From positions 1-5,485 of the forward strand of contig JAOUOM010000189.1 of assembly GCA_029880385.1 (NCBI GenBank): a DNA stretch of 5,485 nt, read 5' to 3'. Positions 1 to 5,148 of the stretch are shown piece after piece; within the stretch, counting starts at the first letter, position 1; each line of letters starts with the position of its first letter. Under the pieces are notes generated by a model, which worked only from the letters and a program-made list of their open reading frames with translations, made no database searches and had not been told where the DNA came from. This stretch comes from Cyclobacteriaceae bacterium (lineage in GTDB: Bacteria > Bacteroidota > Bacteroidia > Cytophagales > Cyclobacteriaceae). Made by a program: the position numbers and the translations under genes.

Positions 1-40
1 ACCGTTTGTAAACGTTTGTAGTCGTTTGTAAACGTTTGCA
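1..40. repeat. Tandem direct repeat, four copies of a 10-bp unit
   Basis: Four consecutive 10-bp units share the core CGTTTG followed by TA or CA: ACCGTTTGTA, AACGTTTGTA, GTCGTTTGTA and AACGTTTGCA. Read as 20-bp units, two copies match at 17 of 20 positions. Each 20-bp unit contains the palindrome AAACGTTT (10-17 and 30-37), so the palindromes sit 20 bp, about two helical turns, apart. All three + frames contain stops within the repeat, so it is not part of a + strand gene. The array begins at the window edge and may continue to the left. Helical phasing fits a protein-binding array upstream of the RNA candidate, but this is inference; a chance low-complexity tract is also possible. Confidence 0.7.
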
Positions 41-156
41 CACGGATAAAAACGCAACTTCGATTTATGGCGATGAAGCTAACGGTTGTTTGTGTCATTT
101 CCAAAAAAAACGAATCAAAACTGATCTTGAAAACGTCAACTGCCGCACGCTTTCAA

Positions 157-324
157 GATGTGGCGTTCCACATCCCCTTACCCTCTCTGGAACCTACGCA
201 CCCCCCTGCTAAATACCCTGCCGTAGTGGGTGGCCACTCCCCGTTGGTGATAACACCTACAGGGACGGCGGACACGGATCAGGCGGAGCCTTTGGAAAGT
301 TTGAAACTTTCCAAAGGCTTTTTT
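157..324 (+). ncRNA. Candidate structured small RNA ending in a rho-independent terminator (family not recognised)
   Basis: Several stems can be drawn by eye. A perfect 7-bp hairpin with a CGTT loop lies at 157-163/168-174. A three-way junction has a closing stem at 218-224/265-271 (one G-U pair), a perfect 5-bp hairpin at 225-229/234-238 with a GTGG loop, and a third arm built from 239-241/262-264, 243-244/259-260 and 246-249/254-257 around an ATAA loop. The arms abut with almost no unpaired bases. An outer helix may form between 202-208 and 280-286 with one mismatch. The terminator at 287-324 ends the unit. The segment between the first hairpin and the junction (175-204) is pyrimidine-rich. 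I do not recognise tmRNA, RNase P RNA, SRP RNA or a named riboswitch. 6S RNA was considered, but the branched fold does not resemble the 6S rod. The 5' end is uncertain and no clear promoter was found. The 88-codon ORF over this interval runs through the terminator and is probably spurious. Confidence 0.4.
287..324 (+). terminator. Rho-independent terminator
   Basis: A 16-nt arm at 287-302 is perfectly complementary to 304-319, giving a stem of about 15 bp with a three-base loop, followed directly by six T residues (319-324). The T tract is on the + strand only, so it should stop rightward transcription. No protein gene ends just upstream, which implies that a short RNA is the transcript being terminated. 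On the minus strand the hairpin begins about 10 nt after the stop of the doubtful ORF at 330-572, but it has no T tract in that direction. Confidence 0.85.
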
Positions 325-642
325 GCCCATTAGTCGGAATCTGAAGTAAAGAGCCCAAATGCCTGCAAATCAGCCCCGGCAGCAGCGGCATCCTTTCCGT
401 TGCGGTAGCGGCGGCGGGTCGGCCAGGAAAGATACAGCGGATGACGGGTAGCCCCGGTGCCCGGGTGCCTGCCCCGGCCGCTCCGTAAAAACGGCTGCGA
501 CCAGGCAAACGAACGTACCAACCACTGGTGGAAGGATGGCTTCAGAAAAAAGAATAGCATGGGTTTTATCATTATCTTGGCCGTGAGAAGGGAGAAAATA
601 CGGACGGTTTCCCCCTCATACTAAACCAAACCCTGTTGCACG
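325..642. other. GC-rich intergenic gap
   Basis: This stretch lies between the terminator at 287-324 and the PHP gene. Its middle part (about 375-490) is visibly much richer in G and C than the surrounding genes and contains runs such as GGCGGCGGG and CCCGGTGCCCGGG. The last 100 bases return to a mixed composition and would carry the promoter and leader of the PHP gene. The only promoter-like match is TATCTTGG at 573-580, one base off TAnnTTTG, with no upstream TTTG at the right distance. Apart from the doubtful minus-strand ORF annotated separately, nothing else was identified. Confidence 0.5.
330..572 (-). CDS. Doubtful small ORF, 80 residues, basic and Arg-rich
   Basis: The reading frame opens with ATG at 572, has a second in-frame ATG four codons later, and stops with TAA at 330-332. 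The predicted protein begins with a short hydrophobic stretch (Met-Leu-Phe-Phe-Phe-Leu near residues 5-10), continues with an Arg-, Gly-, Pro- and Trp-containing middle including an Arg-Arg-Arg-Tyr-Arg cluster around residue 54, and ends in an acidic tail. I recognise no domain. In its favour, the codons used are ordinary and a hairpin follows the stop. Against it, the GC-rich DNA would lack stops in several frames by chance, a second overlapping minus-strand ORF exists at 257-508, the composition is odd for a folded protein, and no promoter or ribosome-binding signal is evident. It could be a remnant of a degraded gene or pure chance. Confidence 0.22.
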   Translation of the reverse strand: MIKPMLFFFLKPSFHQWLVRSFAWSQPFLRSGRGRHPGTGATRHPLYLSWPTRRRYRNGKDAAAAGADLQAFGLFTSDSD

Positions 643-1749
643 ATGAAAAAACTAACTTTATTAATCTGCTGGCTGCCTTTTTTGGCATTTTCGCAAGATA
701 CGAGCCGCAAAATCGAATTTCCCGACGTGGACGGCTACCTCACCCTGGTCACCGACCTGCACATTCACACGGTTTTCTCTGACGGGAGTGTGTGGCCGGA
801 TATACGGGTCCAGGAGGCACTTTTTGACGGGGTGGATGCCATTGCCCTGACCGAACACCTGGAATACCAGCCCCACCGGGCCGACATCCCCCATCCGGAC
901 AGAAACCGATCGTACGAGCTGGCACTGGAATATGCCAAAAATAAAGAGCTGATCGTAATACGAGGTGCCGAAATCACACGATCTATGCCGCCAGGCCATA
1001 GCAATGCCATCTTTATAAAGGACGCCAACAAACTCCTGATCGACGACCCGCTGGAGGTATTTCGGGAAGCCAAACGACAGGGAGCCTTTGTCTTTTGGAA
1101 CCACCCACACTGGCCGGCTCAACAAAAAGACGGCATAGCCACACTTTCGGATCTTCACAAACAGTTGATAGCCGAAAACCTGCTGGATGGCATAGAGGTA
1201 GTGAATGAAGGTACGTACTCCGATGAGGCGTTGCAAATTGCCCAATCGGACAAACTGGCCATTATGGGTACTTCGGATATTCATGGTCTGATCGACTGGA
1301 TGTTTGATGTGCCGACAGGCGGCCATCGTCCTGTGACTCTGGTACTGGCGCGTGAACGAACAGAAGCCTCGATCAGGGAGGCCTTGCTGGCGGGCCGTAC
1401 CATTGCGTGGTTTAAAAACAACCTGATCGGAAATGAAGCTAACCTTGCTCCCCTGCTACGGGCGAGTATACGGGTCACTTCGGCCATCTACCAGGACAAT
1501 ACGGATGTGCTGCAGGTAACTGTACAAAACGTATCGGATGCACGCTTTATCCTGCACAACAAAAGTGAATATACCCTGCATGAATCGACGGATGTGGTGG
1601 AACTGGCACCCCAATCGAGCGTGGTTTTGTGGGTGAAGACCAAAAAGCGGCTAAACAAGGCCGATCTGCCGTTCGAGGTACTGAATGCCCTGACTGCCCC
1701 CGGCACACATCCGAAAATCAGTCTGTCGGCAACCGTGAATGGAAACTAA
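643..1749 (+). CDS. Secreted PHP-domain metal-dependent phosphoesterase
   Basis: This 368-residue protein is a PHP-superfamily hydrolase predicted to be exported by Sec to the periplasm. Residues 1-17 form a signal peptide (Lys-Lys, hydrophobic core, Ala-Phe-Ser before Gln18), typical of Bacteroidetes. Metal-ligand motifs follow in the usual PHP order: Asp38-x-His40-x-His42 with Ser-Asp-Gly at 46-48; Thr-Glu-His at 70-72; Gly-Ala-Glu at 108-110; Gly-His-Ser-Asn at 118-121; Asn-His-Pro-His at 153-156; and Gly-Thr-Ser-Asp-Ile-His at 209-214. The active site therefore looks complete. About 90 C-terminal residues (from about 275) look beta-rich and may form an Ig-like domain. From memory, such secreted PHP proteins are often named Sb-PDE family phosphodiesterases, after a Sphingobium enzyme acting on phosphate diesters; the substrate here is unknown. 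Polymerase-associated PHP domains and histidinol phosphatase are unlikely because of the signal peptide and the stand-alone layout. The ATG at 643 is chosen because it gives an intact signal peptide; no Shine-Dalgarno is visible. It is monocistronic, convergent with ettA. Confidence 0.9.
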   Translation: MKKLTLLICWLPFLAFSQDTSRKIEFPDVDGYLTLVTDLHIHTVFSDGSVWPDIRVQEALFDGVDAIALTEHLEYQPHRADIPHPDRNRSYELALEYAKNKELIVIRGAEITRSMPPGHSNAIFIKDANKLLIDDPLEVFREAKRQGAFVFWNHPHWPAQQKDGIATLSDLHKQLIAENLLDGIEVVNEGTYSDEALQIAQSDKLAIMGTSDIHGLIDWMFDVPTGGHRPVTLVLARERTEASIREALLAGRTIAWFKNNLIGNEANLAPLLRASIRVTSAIYQDNTDVLQVTVQNVSDARFILHNKSEYTLHESTDVVELAPQSSVVLWVKTKKRLNKADLPFEVLNALTAPGTHPKISLSATVNGN

Positions 1750-1763
1750 AGGTCAAATATCCA

Positions 1764-1806
1764 AAAAAGCGGCGCCCCGGACCAATGGTCCGGGGCGCCG
1801 CTTTTT
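1764..1806. terminator. Bidirectional rho-independent terminator between convergent genes
   Basis: The arm at 1769-1784 is perfectly complementary to 1786-1801, and the flanking A run (1764-1768) pairs with the T run (1802-1806), extending the helix to about 20 bp around an AAT loop. The stem is nearly all G-C. Because one side is flanked by A residues and the other by T residues, each strand presents a U tract after the hairpin. It serves both the PHP gene, which ends 14 bp before it, and ettA, whose stop lies 21 bp on the other side. Confidence 0.93.
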
Positions 1807-1827
1807 ATCATCCGGAGGCAAAACCGG

Positions 1828-3510
1828 CTACTTTACCAGTTTCTTGTATTTAATCCGCTTGGGAGCCTCATCACCCAGTCGTTTTTTGCGATTTTCCTCA
1901 TAATCCGAAAAGTTTCCTTCAAACCAGTACACGTTGGAATTGCCCTCAAATGCCAGGATGTGGGTCGAAATCCGGTCGAGGAACCACCGGTCGTGTGAAA
2001 TCACAACGGCACAGCCCGCAAAATTATCAAGGCCTTCTTCCAGTGCCCGCAATGTATTGATATCCAGGTCATTGGTGGGCTCATCGAGCAGGATAAGGTT
2101 GGAGCTTTTCTTGAGGGTGAGTGCCAGGTGCACACGGTTGCGCTCACCACCCGACAAATCGCCTACTTTTTTTGACTGATCGGTCCCGCCAAAATTAAAC
2201 CGGCTCACATATGCCCGTGCATTGATTTCACGGTCGCCGAGACGAATGATTTCATTGCCTTCGGAAATCGTCTCAAAGACGGTCTTGTTAGGATCCAGGT
2301 AGTCATGTTCCTGATCCACGTACGACATTTCCACCGTGGGCCCTACTTCGAACGAACCCATATCCGGCGTTTCCTTGCCAGTGATCAACTTGAACAACGT
2401 GGATTTACCGGCACCATTTGGCCCGATCACACCTACAATACCGCCCTGTGGCAACTGAAACGTGAGGTTCTCAAACAATATTTTCTCGCCATAGGCTTTG
2501 GAAACTCCCTTTACTTCAATCACTTTGGCCCCCAGTCGTGGCCCAGGCGGAATGTACAATTCCAACTGTGCTTCTTTTTCCTTTCCCTCCTGTCCCAACA
2601 GTTTTTCGTAGGCAGACAAACGTGCTTTGGCCTTGGCCTGACGGCCTTTGGGGCTCATACGTACCCAGTCAAGTTCGCGCTCCAGTGTTTTTTGTCGTTT
2701 CGACTCGGTTTTCTCTTCCTGGGCCAGTCGTTTTTGTTTTTGCTCCAGCCAGCTCGAATAATTTCCCTTCCAGGGAATCCCCTCTCCCCTGTCCAGCTCT
2801 AGAATCCATCCGGCCACATTGTCTAGGAAATAACGGTCGTGCGTAACGGCTATCACCGTTCCTTTGTACTGCTGGAGGTGTTGTTCCAACCAGAGGACGG
2901 ACTCGGCATCGAGGTGGTTGGTTGGTTCGTCCAGTAGCAACACATCGGGTTCCATCAACAATAGCCGACAAAGTGCCACTCGTCTTTTTTCACCACCCGA
3001 CAGGTTTTTGATGAGCACATCTTCGGGTGGGGTACGCAGGGCATCCATGGCGCGCTCCAGTTTACTGTCCAGTTCCCAGGCCCCGACATGATCCAGCTTG
3101 TCCTGAACCTCCCCTTGTTTCTGGATCAGTTTATCCATTTTATCGGGATCGGCCAGTACGTCAGGATCAGCAAACTTTGCGTTAATGGCTTCGTACTCAT
3201 CGAGCAGGTCGGTCACATCCTTTACGGCTTCTTTTATTACCTGAATGACCGTTTTGTCAGGATCCAGTTTGGGTTCCTGCTCCTGCATACCCACGGAATA
3301 GCCCGGAGAAAAAACCACTTCGCCCTGATAATCCTGATCGCTACCGGCAATTATTCGCAAAAGTGAGGATTTACCTGCGCCATTCAACCCCAAAACCCCT
3401 ATCTTGGCACCGTAAAAAAAAGATAGGTGGATGTTTTTAAGTACTTGTTTTTTAGGAGGATAAATCTTGTTTACCCTCGACATTGAGAAAATGATCTTTT
3501 CGTCTGACAT
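1828..3510 (-). CDS. ettA: Energy-dependent translational throttle protein EttA (ABC-F ATPase)
   Basis: This 560-residue protein is a cytoplasmic ABC-F ATPase. In E. coli, EttA binds the ribosomal E site and gates entry of the 70S initiation complex into elongation according to the ATP/ADP ratio. Two ATPase domains are intact. Domain 1 has Walker A at 41-49, signature LSGGE at 170-174, Walker B with catalytic Glu195, and switch His224. Domain 2 has Walker A at 363-371, signature at 452-456, Glu477 and His506. A charged insertion near 95-140 corresponds to the EttA arm. The linker at about 240-305 contains the Trp-Val-Arg-Met-Ser-Pro-Lys stretch and Lys/Arg-rich helix typical of the P-site tRNA interaction motif. 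The C-terminus (Phe-Glu-Gly-Asn-Phe near 530 and a terminal Arg-Ile-Lys-Tyr-Lys-Lys) is characteristic of EttA rather than Uup or antibiotic-resistance ABC-F proteins. Length is close to the 555 residues of E. coli EttA. The ATG at 3510 follows an A/T-rich leader without Shine-Dalgarno. A weak promoter-like TATATTCG lies at 3539-3532 on this strand. Nothing suggests divergence from the canonical role. Confidence 0.97.
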   Translation of the reverse strand: MSDEKIIFSMSRVNKIYPPKKQVLKNIHLSFFYGAKIGVLGLNGAGKSSLLRIIAGSDQDYQGEVVFSPGYSVGMQEQEPKLDPDKTVIQVIKEAVKDVTDLLDEYEAINAKFADPDVLADPDKMDKLIQKQGEVQDKLDHVGAWELDSKLERAMDALRTPPEDVLIKNLSGGEKRRVALCRLLLMEPDVLLLDEPTNHLDAESVLWLEQHLQQYKGTVIAVTHDRYFLDNVAGWILELDRGEGIPWKGNYSSWLEQKQKRLAQEEKTESKRQKTLERELDWVRMSPKGRQAKAKARLSAYEKLLGQEGKEKEAQLELYIPPGPRLGAKVIEVKGVSKAYGEKILFENLTFQLPQGGIVGVIGPNGAGKSTLFKLITGKETPDMGSFEVGPTVEMSYVDQEHDYLDPNKTVFETISEGNEIIRLGDREINARAYVSRFNFGGTDQSKKVGDLSGGERNRVHLALTLKKSSNLILLDEPTNDLDINTLRALEEGLDNFAGCAVVISHDRWFLDRISTHILAFEGNSNVYWFEGNFSDYEENRKKRLGDEAPKRIKYKKLVK

Positions 3511-3574
3511 GCTATTTATTTGTGAATCCGTCGAATATACACGATTTTCGTTATGTTAATTAATTGAAACGTTT
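3511..3574. promoter_or_regulatory. Divergent intergenic region between ettA and the DUF349 gene
   Basis: These 64 A/T-rich bases must hold the 5' leaders of both divergent genes unless a promoter lies inside a gene. No exact TAnnTTTG element is present on either strand. The nearest match is TATATTCG on the minus strand (3539-3532), one base off, without a TTTG 19-21 bp further upstream. A perfect 8-bp palindrome TTAATTAA lies at 3557-3564. The 10-mer AAACGTTTGT (3567-3576), also found in the repeat at 1-40, overlaps the DUF349 start codon. A four-codon reading frame (ATG at 3553, TGA at 3565-3567) ends seven bases before that start. Confidence 0.4.
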
Positions 3575-4783
3575 GTGAACACAAAAGAAATTCCCTTTGG
3601 CCAAATAACCGAAAATAAAATTTACCTGCATGCATGGGGCGACCATCCGCAACGGGAAATCGGAGAGGTAAAGGATGGAAATGAAGATGCCTCGATCCAG
3701 TATTTTGTACTGCGGTACGAAGAGTTGGATGGGAAAATTACGGAAATCGAAACCCGGATTGAACAAGCGGAAAACAAGGGCAGTTTTTTGATGAAATTGC
3801 TTCATTTAAAAGAAAGTCTTGCCAGTCATGACGGACTGGGCGATTACCAGGCCCTGGCCCTGCGACTTGACAACCAAATTTCACTGTTACAGGAAATTGT
3901 GGAGAAAAACAGGCTCAAAAACTCTGAAATAAAAAAAGAGCTGCTCGAAGAGGTAAAGCAAGCCGTGGAAATGGTAAACTGGAAAGAGGCTACCGAAAAA
4001 ATAACCGATATCCGCCTGCGCTGGATCAAAACCGGCAATGCCACAGACGATGAAAATCAGGCACTGGAAGAAGAGTTCTGGCCATACATCAACCAGTTTT
4101 ATGAACGAAAGAAATCTTTTTATGAAGATAAAATAAGGCTGGCCGCCCATTTTGAAAAGAAATACAGGGAAATCATCGAAGAAGCCCGCGAGGCAAAGTC
4201 ACTTTTTGGCTTTAAGCAAAAGGAGTTTATCCAGTCTTTGAAAAACCGATGGAAAGAAAACGGATCGGTACTACCGGAAATCTACCTGCCGCTCCAGGAA
4301 GAATTCACACGTGTATTAAAGGAAGTCGTCAAAAAACCCGAACCGGGGCAAAGGCTGAAGGATATTGCATGGAAAGTAGACAAATTCATTACAAACCATC
4401 AACGCCCCAACATCCATGAACTAAAGGCCTTACAGGGGGAGCTAAAAAAGATGTTCCTGAAACGTCCCGACGAAAAACAACTCCGCTACAAAATCAACGG
4501 CCACCTGATGCAGCTGATCGAACTGGATTTTGTGGAAAAAATCTGTTTCAAAAAATTCAGGGACTATCCGAAAAAAAGCGATTCGGAAAAAGCGGAATGC
4601 AAAACCATCGTTATCCAGGATCTGCTGGATCGGGACAAAGCCGAACTGACCCTGTTCGAACAAAACCTGGAAAAATTCAAAAGCTATGACCCCAAGGTCA
4701 ACCAGATGATGGATAAAAAATTAAACTATCAGCGTCAGAAGATTGAATTGAAGGAAAAGCTACTCAGGGAACTTTCCAGGTAG
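3575..4783 (+). CDS. DUF349 domain-containing helical protein
   Basis: This 402-residue, strongly charged, almost wholly alpha-helical protein has no signal peptide or membrane segment, so it is probably cytoplasmic. The N-terminal segment has a short beta-like part (Lys-Ile-Tyr-Leu-His near 15-19, then Arg-Glu-Ile-Gly-Glu-Val near 27-32), followed by a coiled coil and the conserved-looking block Glu-Asn-Lys-Gly-Ser-Phe-Leu-Met-Lys-Leu at 66-75, an arrangement I associate with Bacteroidetes DUF349 proteins. Two helical DUF349-like repeats follow at about 134-185 (Trp136 and Trp150 ... Phe168-Trp-Pro) and 202-252 (Phe211, Trp226 ... Leu240). The rest, to residue 402, is Lys/Glu-rich coiled coil. 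DUF349 has no established biochemical function that I can state. The start is GTG at 3575: an in-frame TAA at 3557-3559 closes the frame upstream and no ATG, GTG or TTG lies between. No terminator follows, so some transcription may continue into the DUF2795 gene. Confidence 0.88.
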   Translation: MNTKEIPFGQITENKIYLHAWGDHPQREIGEVKDGNEDASIQYFVLRYEELDGKITEIETRIEQAENKGSFLMKLLHLKESLASHDGLGDYQALALRLDNQISLLQEIVEKNRLKNSEIKKELLEEVKQAVEMVNWKEATEKITDIRLRWIKTGNATDDENQALEEEFWPYINQFYERKKSFYEDKIRLAAHFEKKYREIIEEAREAKSLFGFKQKEFIQSLKNRWKENGSVLPEIYLPLQEEFTRVLKEVVKKPEPGQRLKDIAWKVDKFITNHQRPNIHELKALQGELKKMFLKRPDEKQLRYKINGHLMQLIELDFVEKICFKKFRDYPKKSDSEKAECKTIVIQDLLDRDKAELTLFEQNLEKFKSYDPKVNQMMDKKLNYQRQKIELKEKLLRELSR

Positions 4784-4855
4784 ATTTTCCGTAGGCTTTA
4801 TTGCCCGAAGGCAGGACTGAAATTTGCGAAATATCTCAGGTTCACCAGGTAAGGG
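4784..4855 (+). other. Spacer after the DUF349 gene without a recognisable terminator
   Basis: A small inverted repeat, TGCC/GGCA around a CGAA loop, occurs at 4802-4813, but it has only four base pairs and no T tract. The DUF349 transcript therefore appears not to be stopped here by a strong intrinsic terminator. Read-through to the terminator at 5151-5180 is plausible. Confidence 0.35.
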
Positions 4856-4885
4856 TTTGAATTTTCAATTAAAATTCTATTTTTG
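4856..4885 (+). promoter_or_regulatory. Bacteroidetes-type housekeeping promoter for the DUF2795 gene
   Basis: An exact match to the Bacteroidetes -7 element TAnnTTTG occurs at 4878-4885 (TATTTTTG). A TTTG matching the -33 element lies at 4856-4859, leaving an 18-bp spacer, within about a base of the usual distance. The predicted transcription start is about 4890-4893, giving an A/T-rich leader of roughly 30 nt before the ATG at 4920. It is the only convincing promoter seen by eye in the window and suggests strong, independent expression of the small gene downstream. Confidence 0.75.
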
Positions 4886-4919
4886 CACGATTATTTAAAC
4901 GACCCTAAATTTTACTACT

Positions 4920-5141
4920 ATGTACTGGACGTTAGAATTAGCTTCTTACCTTGAAGACGCTCCCTGGCCCGCCAGCAAAGACGAATTGATTGATTTTTCA
5001 ATTCGATCAGGAGCACCACTCGAAGTAGTAGAGAACCTTCAGGAACTGGAAGATGATGGTCAGCCTTATGAGAATATCGAGGAAATATGGCCTGATTACC
5101 CAACAAAAGAGGATTTCTTCTTTAATGAAGATGAATATTGA
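4920..5141 (+). CDS. Small acidic DUF2795 domain-containing protein
   Basis: This 73-residue protein is recognised by overall sequence as one of the short DUF2795-type proteins common in Bacteroidetes; its molecular function is not known to me. It opens with Met-Tyr-Trp-Thr-Leu-Glu-Leu-Ala. A helical part carries Trp-Pro-Ala-Ser-Lys-Asp-Glu-Leu at 16-23 and Ile-Arg-Ser-Gly-Ala-Pro near 28-33, which looks like a small helix-turn-helix-like fold. The second half contains Leu-Glu-Asp-Asp-Gly at 43-47 and Glu-Glu-Ile-Trp-Pro-Asp-Tyr-Pro at 54-61, then an acidic tail. By count there are 21 Asp/Glu against 3 Lys/Arg, net about -18. There is no signal peptide or membrane segment. The ATG at 4920 is about 30 nt from the predicted transcription start with no Shine-Dalgarno. 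It has its own promoter and terminator and is convergent with ispD, with seven bases between the two stops. The strong acidity fits a protein that contacts a basic partner or mimics nucleic acid, but that is speculation. Confidence 0.9.
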   Translation: MYWTLELASYLEDAPWPASKDELIDFSIRSGAPLEVVENLQELEDDGQPYENIEEIWPDYPTKEDFFFNEDEY

Positions 5142-5148
5142 TAGTTAA

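Noticed and set aside
157..286. 6S RNA, cobalamin riboswitch or TPP riboswitch
   Set aside because: Short strings resembling E. coli 6S (GTGGC ... GTTGGTGA) and a GCCACT box occur, but the branched fold does not match the 6S rod and the other conserved elements of the riboswitches are missing.
67..333. 88-codon + strand ORF
   Set aside because: It runs straight through a strong terminator hairpin and its T tract, has no recognisable domain, and overlaps the structured-RNA candidate.
257..508. 83-codon minus-strand ORF
   Set aside because: It overlaps another minus-strand ORF in GC-rich DNA and reads through the terminator hairpin; composition is low in information and no motif is recognised.
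573..580. TATCTTGG as promoter of the PHP gene
   Set aside because: It is one base off TAnnTTTG and has no TTTG at the expected upstream distance, so it is not strong enough to annotate.
661..1326. 221-codon minus-strand ORF opposite the PHP gene
   Set aside because: It is the antisense shadow of a clearly coding frame with intact PHP motifs; its translation shows no family features.
2305..2802. 165-codon + strand ORF opposite ettA
   Set aside because: It is antisense to the conserved ATPase coding sequence, and its aromatic-rich translation is typical of a shadow frame.
4802..4813. Small inverted repeat after the DUF349 gene as a terminator
   Set aside because: It has only four base pairs and no T tract.
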